64,000 nucleotides of DNA from the NCBI GenBank assembly GCA_020746105.1, contig CM036620.1, positions 24,884,604-24,948,603 on the forward strand. Reading direction: 5' to 3'. A program made the position numbers and the translations under genes. Below the pieces are notes generated by a model. The model had not been told where the DNA came from and ran no database searches. It was given only the letters and a program-made list of their open reading frames with translations. Each line of letters begins with the position of its first letter. Within the stretch, counting starts at the first letter, position 1. The DNA comes from Trogon surrucura (taxonomy: Eukaryota; Chordata; Aves; Trogoniformes; Trogonidae). This document shows, piece after piece, positions 23,340 to 33,420 of the stretch.

Positions 23340-25133
23340 AAGGCAGGGCTGGCCACTTGGGAAGAATATAAGGCTGTTGTCCGAGGGTGTAGGGAGGCAA
23401 CTAGGAAAGCAAAGGCCTCCCTAGAATTGAACCTGGCGAGAGGGGTCAAGGACAACAGGAAGAGCTTTTTCAAATACGTGGCAGATAAAACTAACACCAG
23501 AGGCAATGTAGGCTCACTGATGAATGAGGTGGGTGCCTTGGTGACACATGATACAGAGAAGGCAGAGTTACTGAATGCCTTCTTTGCCTCTGTCTACTCT
23601 GCCGGAGGCTGTCCTGAGGAGCCCCATTCCCCTGAGGCCCCAGAGGAAGTCAGGGCAGTGGAGGAGTATGCTTTAGTCGATGAGGACTGGATTAGGGACC
23701 AATTAAGCAATCTGGACATCCATAAATCCATGGGTCCAGACGGGATGCATCCACGGGTGCTGAGGGAGCTGGCTGATGTCATTGCTAGACCACTCTCCAT
23801 CATCTTTGCCAAGTCTTGGGAGACGGGAGAGGTGCCTGAGGACTGGAGGGAAGCAAATGTCACTCCAGTCTTCAAAAAGGGCAAGAAGGAGGACCCGGGT
23901 AACTATAGACCGGTCAGCCTCACCTCCATCCCTGGGAAAGTGATGGAACGACTTATCCTTGGTGCCATCTCAAGGCATATCAGGGATAAGAGGGTCATTA
24001 GAGACAGTCAACATGGCTTCACCAAAGGGAAGTCGTGCTTGACTAACCTCATAGCCTTTTATGAGGATATAACAAGGTGGATAGATGATGGCCGAGCGGT
24101 GGATGTGGTCTACCTTGACTTCAGTAAAGCATTTGACACAGTCTCCCACAGCATCCTTGCTGCTAAACTGCAGAAGTGTGGTCTAGACTCTCGGGTAGTG
24201 AGGTGGACTGTGAACTGGCTGAGGGGAAGAAGCCAAAGAGTTTTGGTCAATGGGGCAGAGTCTGGTTGGAGACCTGTATCCAGTGGAGTGCCTCAAGGGT
24301 CGGTACTGGGACCAGTATTATTCAATATATTCATCGATGACTTGGATGAGGGACTAGAGAGTACTATCAGCAAATTTGCTGATGACACCAAGCTGGGAGG
24401 AGTGGCTGACACACCAGAAGGCTGTGCTGCCATCCAGCGAGACCTGGACAGGCTGGAGCGTTGGGCGGGGAAAAATTTAATGAAATATAACAAGGGTAAA
24501 TGTAGGGTCTTGCATCTGGGTAGGAACAACCCCAGGTTCCAGTATAAGTTGGGGAATGACTTATTAGAGAGTAGTGTAGGGGAAAGGGACCTGGGAGTCT
24601 TGGTGGACAGCAGGATGACCATGAGCCAGCACTGTGCCCTTGTGGCCAGGAAGGCCAATGGCATCTTGGGGTGTATTAGAAGGGGGGTGGTTAGTAGGTC
24701 AAGAGAGGTTCTCCTTCCCCTCTACTCTGCCCTGGTGAGACCCCATCTGGAATACTGTGAGAGAGTCCAGCACAGGGCAACTAGGATGATGAAGGGAGTG
24801 GAGCATCTCCCTTATGAGAAAAGGCTGAGGGAGCTGGGGCTCTTTAGTTTGGAGAAGAGGAGACTGAGGGGTGACCTCATTAATGTTTACAAATATATCA
24901 AGGGTGAGTGTCACGAGGATGGAGCCAGGCTCTTCTCAGTGACAACCACTGATATGACAAGGGGTAATGGGCTGAAACTGGAACATAAGAGGTTCTGCTT
25001 AAACTCGAGAAGAAACTTCTTCTCAGTGAGGGTGACGGAGCCCTGGAACAGGCTGCCCAGAGAGGTTGTGGAGTCTCCTTCTCTGGAGATATTCAAGACC
25101 TGCCTGGACACGTTCCTGTGTGGCATAGTCTAG
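23340..25133 (+). CDS. CR1 ORF2 fragment, reverse transcriptase, frame open
   Basis: This is the remaining part of the CR1 ORF2 polyprotein, the reverse transcriptase that copies the element RNA at a nicked target. The frame is open from just after a TAG at 23337-23339 to a TAG ending at 25133. There is no native ATG, so the 5' end is simply the truncation. Counting from the TTG at 23427 gives 568 residues. [15 protein letters not shown] lies at about 194-208, motif A LDFSKAFD at 230-237 (catalytic Asp 231), motif [12 protein letters not shown] at 286-296, and motif C FADDT at 317-321 (Asp 319 and 320). The C-terminal domain follows, with [17 protein letters not shown]. After LEYC (residue 444) the frame jumps to ERVQ, omitting about 15 residues present in the CR1 copies at 20.4, 46.1 and 60.7 kb. 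All catalytic residues remain, but without the 5' part and promoter it is very unlikely to be expressed as a working protein. Confidence 0.93.
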   Translation, partial: KAGLATWEEYKAVVRGCREATRKAKASLELNLARGVKDNRKSFFKYVADKTNTRGNVGSLMNEVGALVTHDTEKAELLNAFFASVYSAGGCPEEPHSPEAPEEVRAVEEYALVDEDWIRDQLSNLDIHKSMGPDGMHPRVLRELADVIARPLSIIFAKSWETGEVPEDWREANVTPVFKKGKKEDPGNYRPVSLTSIPGKVMERLILGAISRHIRDKRVIRDSQHGFTKGKSCLTNLIAFYEDITRWIDDGRAVDVVYLDFSKAFDTVSHSILAAKLQKCGLDSRVVRWTVNWLRGRSQRVLVNGAESGWRPVSSGVPQGSVLGPVLFNIFIDDLDEGLESTISKFADDTKLGGVADTPEGCAAIQRDLDRLERWAGKNLMKYNKGKCRVLHLGRNNPRFQYKLGNDLLESSVGERDLGVLVDSRMTMSQHCALVARKANGILGCIRRGVVSRSREVLLPLYSALVRPHLEYCERVQHRATRMMKGVEHLPYEKRLRELGLFSLEKRRLRGDLINVYKYIKGECHEDGARLFSVTTTDMTRGNGLKLEHKRFCLNSRRNFFSVRVTEPWNRLPREVVESPSLEIFKTCLDTFLCGIV

Positions 25134-25222
25134 GCATTCCTGCTCTGGCAGGGGGATTGGACTTGATGATCTTTCGAGGTCCCTTCCAATCCCTAACATT
25201 CTATGATTCTATGATTCTATGA
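23340..25222 (+). mobile_element. CR1 LINE, 5'-truncated, young
   Basis: About 1.9 kb of a CR1 element (full length is roughly 4.5 kb in the family). It holds the part of ORF2 just upstream of the reverse transcriptase, the whole catalytic domain, the C-terminal domain and the 3' untranslated region. The tail carries the CR1 signature: the GGACTTGATGATCTTTCGAG core followed by three copies of ATTCTATG (about 25199-25222). No endonuclease domain is present, consistent with 5' truncation during target-primed reverse transcription. The frame is still open, and the tail closely matches the fragments at 51.5 and 52.2 kb, so this copy belongs to a comparatively recent subfamily. No target-site duplication is evident, which is usual for CR1. 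Confidence 0.97.
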
Positions 25223-28200
25223 TCTTCTACATCTTTTATACCTTCTGTGTTTGAGTATTATCCGTCCTTCTCTGCTCCCCACTTCTCTCTTTTTTGTTAC
25301 AAAACTATTTTTTTCTGATGTCTTTTTCTGAAAAATGACTTTCTTGTCCAAAAAGTGCCACTTGGTATAAAATCTAACATACAACAGAACAACTTTCCCA
25401 GTAACAGCCCTTTTTGTCTATGACTGAGGAGTGTAACTATGTTGTGCATTGTAGCATGCAATGTCTCTTTCTACCTTTGAATATCTGCTTTTTCTAATCT
25501 CTGTGAAGAGGTCTAATAGTGTGTATATCTTCTTCACCAATGCACCTGTCATTTGAATCTTTGGTCTCTCTTGCTTTATTATTTTTGTTTCTTTTGCCAT
25601 GACTTTATGCAGAAGGGTCCAGTACATCTTACCAATGAGCCTGTTGTTCCAAGATAAGTGGGTATTTCTCTGGAACTAGTGCCATTTCTACAGCACCATA
25701 TACTTCCTTCACTTTTGAGGTTCAGTGTATGTATTAACATTAGAAAACCTCAATTGCTTTGGCAAATAGTCACATGGCTTAGAGTTTTGAGAGAAATGTG
25801 CTACTGTGCTTTGCAGAAACTGTACTTGTGTTTGTATTGTTTAGTGTGCTGTGGAAGATTTGATCTATTAATGAAAAAGGGTTAAACTCCCTGAGGTAGA
25901 GGGGTAATAGCATGCATTTGGGAAGTTACCACAAAACAACAGAGGCAGAATAATTTATTTCCATATGGTACTCTTTCGCATATCAAAACCTTCAAAAATA
26001 TTGCAAAGAGGCAAAGAACACGCATAGGTGATTATAATAGTTGTTACAGCAGTGTCCCCTCTGGAAAATTTTTAGAAATGTAGATAGATTAAAACATTTC
26101 TTCTAAAATTCTTTGTCTATTTCTTCTCCAAATACATTTTTCGTAATTAAAAACTGGTTCTTCTATGTAGATACGGAAATTTTCTCATCTCTTTTGGGCT
26201 AGAAACTTTGAGGAAGTATAATTTTATTTAAATGTGGGACAAAATCCAGTTTGTGTGCTTCAGTGCAGAATGTCTCTCACAGGTTTTGCGTCCTGTAGCA
26301 GTCTGCATATTTCAAAGCATACATAATTTTCTCCATATCTCCTCTATGTTGTTTTATACCAAGTCTTAACTACAATCAAGTACAGTAGTAATGAACTCTT
26401 TGGGGGTGAGTTTTTCCTGGCCTCTTTTCTCAAAACATACTGAAGCACTCTCCCTTTCAGTAGGCTTGAAAAACTTGCAGCCAGTACTTCATTGAGGATG
26501 CAACTGCAATTTTTTTTGGTGAAGGTTCCTAAACTTGCATGACACCAAGCAGAGTTTTGAACAATGTCAATTTAATGATGATAGTGGAAGAAAAAATATG
26601 CAGCTCTTGAGGCTCCTTTCAGAAGAGAAGGATGTACTTGGCCACCTACTGAGGAGACTTGAGGAGGAAAAAAGAAGCAAATAAAATGTTTTTCAAAGTC
26701 CATATTGTACGCTTGCACGTTTGAAAAGCCTGAAGTGAATGGTAATCCTCATGAATGAGTAGTTGTGCGACACATTATGCCCTTTCATTTAGTGCACTGG
26801 GAAAACCATGAGCTTCCATAAGGAAATTCCCTGAACATGCAAGGTCATTGTGAAAGATAAAATGCACATAATGAGGTAACTGGAAAATTTATAGATTTGT
26901 CCAATTTTTTAAATCGTCAATGCTCTAAAGAAGCCAGTGGCATGACAGTAGTCGCCACCAACTGGAAGAACAGCTATGAAATCTTCCTTCTTGAGACTTC
27001 CTCTTGAAACGTGGCATGATTTTGTACTGACTGGAAGCTGTTGTTATTTAATGGTTTCGATGCAAGGAGTTGGCAGAAACCTGTGCCTCTCGATACCAAA
27101 GAATGTTTGTTCCTCTAGTGGTGGAATATTTTGTTGTGGCACAATGAGGAAGTGAGTTCTGCTGCTGATTGTGTGGCACCTATTATTTAGGAAAGGGAGG
27201 GCCTTGGACATCTAAGTTTTCTTTCTGAACCTCTTCTGTATGATGTAGTCCCTTCCCTAAAAAGGGGGTTGCATGGAGTGCCAAAATGAATGTTAATTAC
27301 CTCCCCTGTGAAGGGAATCAGTATGATTTTACATTAGCAAAGCCTAAGTCTCACGTGAAGTAACTTGCCGGCACCATCACGCTCCACTGAAGTAACCCAA
27401 ATACGGACTGTTTGTGGAAGTGTTGAACTTGCAAAAAAGTTTCCCAGATTGCTAGTGTTTGCCAACAAATCTGTCTTGTTTTTGTAATTTAGTAACAGCT
27501 GCTGTCTTCATTACCACTTCTCTTATTGCAGGCCTTTATCTGAGTGATACTGCATAACAATTTGCTCTACAGCTCTGAAAAATATCTGTGTGAAGCAGAG
27601 CTCTGGATGGTAGTGTTTCACGTCAGTTTTAAAACAGAAATAGCACTTTTAATTAAAACAGACTTACAAAGATTGCAGTACATACTAAATATCTTCTAAA
27701 GGCATATTTTCTATTCAGGGTAAATCACTGTTCTGTTGCCAGTGTTTGAAATATCCTGATAGAGGGTGCTGGTGCTTTATTTTAACATCTAAAAATGGGT
27801 CAGCTTCACTTGCCTTTGTTTCTAAACCTCACCATTTTTTGTTGTGTTGATAATAAACACTTAGAAAAAAAGCTGGATTTTGCCCTTGTTTTGTAATGAA
27901 GTGCGTTAGTGTCAAGTCCTGCAACAATGTCTTAAAAAAAAAAAAGGTCATGCTTGATGGGGTGCTCCTTTTAGGGAGCTGTTACAACTCTGTGTTTCTG
28001 TATAGGAAATGAAATGGCCTGTAAATGTCATAGTCTGTGACTGGAGGGGTCAGCAAGTGAAGGAAGAAGCAGAGGGATGTAGAACATGAAGGCATGCTAG
28101 TCTTGGTATCCTTGGCCTCTAGTTTGAGCAGACGAAAAGGAAGAACAGAATAATTCTGTGGAAATGCCTAGTCTAGGTTTTCTTTTTTTTCATTCTACAG

Positions 28201-28545
28201 AAAAATGGAAGTGAAAATTACTACAGACTGCATAAAAGAAAAAAACAGTGCTGCCTTTGAGGGGCTTCCAGGTGGAATCTGATTCGGGTACATGGTCCTA
28301 TCTGGAGTGATGATGAATGCAAGGGAACCACTGAGGTGACCCAATCAATTAGGGAGGGTATGGATGGTTTGTTTTTGCTGAGTGTAGCCAAATGCTGAAT
28401 TTAGTTGGAAGATCATGATCCTTTCTCATTTCAGTTCATTCCTGCCAGTTTTCCCTACACATTTTCCTATGTTACTATAGCACCAAATGTCACGTGTCCC
28501 TTTACTACGAGAAAAGTAAAGATTTGATGATAGACCTGTAGGTGG
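25223..28545. other. unique noncoding DNA, no gene seen
   Basis: AT-rich noncoding sequence after the CR1 tail. No transposon, RNA gene or exon is recognised. Open frames near 25418-25885 overlap on both strands and have no known domain. Confidence 0.6.
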
Positions 28546-28645
28546 CTACAGTGACCAGTCACTCTAGCAAGAAAAGAAACTACATAAAGACTTTCCTACA
28601 GTGACCAGTCACTCTAGCAAGAAAAGAAACTACATGAAGACTTTC
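28546..28645 (+). repeat. tandem duplication, two 50-bp units
   Basis: Units at 28546-28595 and 28596-28645 both begin CTACAGTGACCAGTCACTCT and differ at one position (ACATAAAG against ACATGAAG). The near identity points to a recent local duplication. It lies about 40 bases before the probable minus-strand LTR. Confidence 0.95.
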
Positions 28646-28683
28646 CTGAGCATGGTTGAGGACCATGGAATGGGCTTGCACAC

Positions 28684-29270
28684 TGTCGCAAGCTGGCCCA
28701 GGATCGGTATGAAGGTTCTGCTCATATTCTCGGGAACAGAATTAAGACTCAAAATGGAGTCAAGTGCCTAAGAACTTTATTTGTCTCATAACCAGTGCGC
28801 AAGTGCAAAAGAGAGAGAAAGAGAAAAAGAGGAAATAAAACAAAAGGAGAAATTAGTGAATAATTATAGCTACCACCACGAAGCTGAGGATCTTTGGCAG
28901 TCTGATCTATCCACAGAGTGAAGAAGGTGGAAGAGCCGAGGTCGAGCTGGAGAAGAGTCAGACCGGGAGAAAGACAAGAAGAGCCAAGAAGAGTAGAAGG
29001 AAATCTCATGAAGTAATCCTTTCTTCCACTTTTGTTATGTCATCTCATTACATATTCATGTTTCTTCTGAGATTTCTTTGCATATTCCATGGGCTGATTT
29101 GCTTAACTCCACCTCCCACCAGAGGTGGTGCACATGCCCAATACCGTCACTGGGGGGGTCTCAAGAAGTAGACGCCGGGTCTGGGTGCATGCGTGGAGGC
29201 TAGATTGAGTTTCTTGGAATCCACTTGATGTTCAGTTTCTTAGAAATCACTTCATGTTCAGGTCTGTACA
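28684..29270 (-). mobile_element. probable solo LTR of an endogenous retrovirus
   Basis: On the minus strand this stretch has the layout of a retroviral LTR. A U3-like part holds two imperfect 26-bp direct repeats (plus-strand 29208-29233 and 29234-29259). Next come a GC-rich promoter-like part and a pyrimidine-rich R-like part. An AATAAA polyadenylation hexamer (plus strand about 28776-28781) is followed by a short U5-like end. The proposed ends read TGTACAG and GCGACA, fitting TG...CA, but they were chosen by eye and no target-site duplication is visible. No gag or pol sequence adjoins it, so if real it is a solo LTR. A different unidentified repeat or unique DNA remains possible. Confidence 0.4.
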
Positions 29271-32094
29271 GTGATGGGAAACCTTTAGTCTAGCAGTTGC
29301 TCCATTGTAATGTCAAAGGTTTCTTCAGTGGTTTTGTTTCAACAATGTTGAGGCAGAAGACCGACACAGTCTCTTACACAGAGGGTCTAGGACCAATACA
29401 AACCAAAGCACTTTCTGTGCTAGGTGAAAAGTGGATATTTGACCTTGTCTTTCATAACACAACATATAGCAGTCTGTGTATATGTCTAATGAAAAGAAAG
29501 GATGATGAACACTCCACTGTATGCTCTTCTACCCCTGGCAGGGGGGATGAAGACATGAGCACATGACAGACTTTAGTCATGTTACTTCATGGACTGCTGG
29601 AAAGCACTTAGGTGCTCTGGTGGTGATCATGAGCGTAAGACCTTAATGGAAGAGAATAGGATAGAATAGAAAATTGACAGTTGTTTTCCATTCCCAAAAT
29701 TCCTGGGCCTAAAATATAGATAGCCTATCAAAGTATGTTCCTGAAGAAAGGCACAAACCATCTACAAATTACATGACAAGAGCTTTTTCCACTCTATTCC
29801 TAGGACTGAATATTTGCTTATCCCTGTCCCTGCTGCAGTGATTTGTGACATAGACGTATCCACTGAGAAATGTGATTACGAGGGTTACTTGTCTCTTATC
29901 AGTTTGCATCATCTTGCTGATGTGCCCCACCAGGATGCACGTGAACCTAGTTCATTTTCACACCTGAATCCCTTGAGGGCATCACAGCCTGTATTTAGAC
30001 CGCAATGTGAGGAAGGGTATTAAGAATCGGGACTTTGAGTGCAGGAGTGCAAAGGTTTCTGGTGCTCTGCAATTTCCTCCACTGCTAGAGAGGATTTTTC
30101 ATCAGCTGTCAGCAGCACCGCTTTGTGTCTTTGTTTTAAGAGATTGAGGAGAAAGAAACTAATTGAACATACAAGCAGTTGTGATGCCTTGCAGCACAGG
30201 CGATAGGCATCATTATGAAAGCTGTAGTATTATCTTGGAGCTAGTGATAAGGCTATACTGTATCTGGTTTAGTTGTAGGGTCAGTGTAAAAGAGTAAAAA
30301 CTTAATATTTTCCTTGAAGTAAAACTTCAAAAAATATAGTTTGAGGATGATCTGATTTGTTTTTTCCTGAACCGGTGGCTGGCTCTTGTTCAGCTTAACA
30401 GGGGCCTTCAGAACATTTTGCTCTGTGGGTGAGCTTTCTCTCTTCTATAATCAGAAGATCGGTCACTTCAGTATCTGTAATGTCAAAGACCTGGAACGGA
30501 TATTTTGGCTTATCATTGGTGGTTAGGCAGTTCTGAATGGAACCCTACCAAACGAAATGGTGCAATGTAATAACGGGCTTTGGATGCAAAGGCTAGTTCT
30601 GTGATAATTAATAATTTGTAGGAGCTGTTACAAATACTCCTGAACTGAAAAATCTAAGTGCAAGTTCCTTACCTGTTTTGATAGGTACTTGCTCATATAT
30701 GATACTCCTGTGGAAATATTTTGGATACGTATGCCACCTTTAATTGTTTGGACTTATTTGCACTGCTGTTTTCACATTTCAGCTAAATAATCTCTCATGC
30801 AGCTTTAGTTTCTACTCTGTTTAATTAACATTCTGCCTGTATTTTAATAGATATTTTAAAAGCAAGAGATTATACTAGTGTCCACCCTGCTCAAAAAACC
30901 CTTTCTTGTAAATGAACCTCTCTTGAAGCTACTGATTAAAGACAGCTACAGCCTCAGCTGAAAAAAAAAATTTAGAAAGATAAATGTCCGCTTTAAAGAG
31001 ACTTAACTAGTACAGCAAGCTATAGAAACCATAGTCACAAGCATGAGCCTAACAAAGGAAATCACTAAGAGCGTTCTTTGCCATATCTTAATAGGACGTA
31101 GGGAAATGTAAGACACTCAGTTATGTAGAATTCAGAAGCTGTCCCAAAAGCTGAATAAATTACTTGCATGGGAATAATTTTTAGATCATCAAAAGTACAG
31201 GTTGTTTTTTTGGTATTGTGGGACTTTTTTTTGTTTTGTTTATATTTTGGACTTGTTTTATGTTTTGTTTTTCTTTTAAAATTCCCAGATAATTTTGGCT
31301 GCAGCACCTCTTGGCTTGGGAAATGGAAATTATTTATGGACTTGGAACCACTGTAATCTCTTCAGATGCTAAGAGTCCCAAAAAGGTCATTTCAGCAATT
31401 GCAAATAGTGACTAGTAAGGATTATGGAGGGTGTTCTGTTTGAAACCTTTTATAAATTGCTAGGATGTGCTTTTACATGTACTATTTTTTTACTTGATCT
31501 GATTATAATGTGAGAGCTGCCACTCCAAAATTGTGGTGGGAGTATATTTTCTGTGTGAAGTCAGCAGAAATGCACTTTGGAAACTCCAGGGAAGTCTCCT
31601 ACGTGTGCACAGACTATCTAACAAAAGGTAGTGAGGCTCTTCATATTTCAAATTCTCTTGCCAATGCATGAAGAAGGGATAGAGATTAGCTCCTGGTTTT
31701 GATGTGGGTTTAGACACAGGGAGGGATGTGGAATAATATCTTGAAAAATAAATATTAACATACAAAATACATGAAAATGAAATTTAACAAAAATATTTGT
31801 TCCTTTCTGCTGATGGCTCCTGGCTTGGATTCAGGCAACTGGACAACGAAAATGGAAGCAGACCACACATCTTGACTTCCCTCCAGCACTCAGGTACTGG
31901 CCAACAAAGTCTCTAGCTGTAATATCGTGGACATTTTAAATGCAAATACTTGTATATTTGTCGTAGGAATTAAGTCATCCAAATAGTGGTTTTAGGTGAC
32001 TTCACAGGAACCTCGTATTAAGACACTCTGGTGCTTTGTTGGATAAGACTAAGACTGGACTCAATCCAGTCAGTGCAGTCCAAAGACTCTGTCT
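29271..32094. other. unique noncoding DNA, no gene seen
   Basis: Noncoding AT-rich sequence. Frames of 60-90 codons near 29.3-30.0, 31.07-31.36 and 31.5-31.8 kb have no recognisable domain. No transposon was recognised. Confidence 0.6.
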
Positions 32095-32718
32095 TCAGTA
32101 AAGCCAACAGAAGAGATCACATTCCTTCAGGTAGCCAGTACACCTCAGCTGACTCAGCAGCATTGATTGGTGGATGGAGCAAGGGGATTTGCTGTCCTCG
32201 TTGTGGAGAGCCCTGCTAGGTAAAGTAAACAATTTTAAGCATCTGAGCAGATGTCTCTTGGAAACCCACCGGTCAGGAATCTTATTCCTCCCCTTATGAA
32301 ATCTAGACTTAGCTTGTTTACCATGTCTGTGAAATATTGTATCTCCCTGAGATTCAGCTGCTGAGATGCTGTGTTTCCTAATGATTTGCTCTTTTTCTTT
32401 TATTGGTTTAACTTCATGATAATGCAACAAAATATAATTCACAAAATACTGACACGTCTTTGCCCTCCCTTTGCTCCTGCTCTTTTCTCTGTCAAATAGT
32501 TCCATTTTCTCATTTAAGCCCCTCTTCAGGTCCCAGCTTTTTCCACATTCTGCTTTGCCCTTTCTCATAAGGTGTTCCTCACCCTTTGCACTTTTCAGGC
32601 CATCATTACTCACTTCAAAGACACTACCAAGTCCTGAGAAATGTATAACAGAGGGAAATTTATGGAGAAGGAGAGGGAAATAGAACGTTTGGCTGGCTTT
32701 CTGCTTTTTTATTAACAA
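32095..32718 (-). other. long open frame of unknown status (207 codons)
   Basis: I do not recognise a protein here. The minus-strand frame is open for 207 codons, the longest stop-free frame in the window outside retrotransposons. It opens with TTG. The first ATG is at 32568, which would give 157 residues. The product would be basic and rich in Lys, Arg, Ser and His, with no signal peptide, membrane segment or known motif. The minus strand is purine-rich over part of this stretch, which lowers the chance of stop codons and may explain the length. No splice-site or promoter evidence supports a gene. It is recorded because such a length is uncommon by chance at this base composition; it is most likely noncoding. 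Confidence 0.15.
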
Positions 32719-32739
32719 ATACCCTTTGGTAATGAAGAC

Positions 32740-33420
32740 TTCAAGGGGGCTTCATTAGAGTTTAAGAAGTGAACAGCATGAAAGTTAATTACCTGGAGCC
32801 AAGAATCTGTATTTTCCCTTCAGCAGTCCAGTATTATGCTTTAAAGGCGATCAATGGAGAGTTGTCTGGCAAACATTCAATCTTTCCTTGAAATGTTCAG
32901 TGTAATTAGAACCTCTCCTGTCTGTCATGAGAAGACAAATTGTTTGTGGACCGTTAGCGGTTGAGTACTATAGTATGTCTTCAACCTTTGTCATAATTAT
33001 ATTACCAATATTCATGGAAATTTCCCAAACAGAGAAATGGGAACTTATTACTAAGCTAATTGCTTGGTAATGAATTGCTGCTGTTCATGGAGAAATACTG
33101 TGTTTTTCCCCCTTCATTTTCTTTAGGGCCCTTAGTATTTGCAATGCAAATACAAACCAACTTAGAGGTTTTCTGTAAAAAGACTCATCTTTCCCATCCT
33201 TGTGGCTGATTTTATTTCTAACTGGGGATGTGAACTGCTGTGGAGCCCAAAATTAACTGGTTGGAGCAACACAAAGGTGTCATTAATTTGACAGAAGCAA
33301 CTTTCAGCTGCTTATGGTAAAGATGATGTTGGAGTTTTTCTTTGCTGATACTTCATTGATGCTTTAAAGCCATTATGCTTTTGCATGTCACTCTTGCCTG
33401 ATGACTTTATGTCGTAATGT
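32740..33420. promoter_or_regulatory. candidate conserved noncoding block (weak)
   Basis: About 680 bases of complex sequence without transposon signature. It includes a perfect palindrome GGAAATTTCC (33016-33025, kappaB-like) and several TAAT cores (for example AGCTAATTGCTTGGTAATG at about 33054-33072). Motif matches alone are weak evidence; the call rests on texture and needs comparative data. Confidence 0.25.

Noticed and set aside
23594-24914. Antisense open frames across the CR1 reverse transcriptase
   Set aside because: They are shadows of the real plus-strand frame and have no domain of their own.
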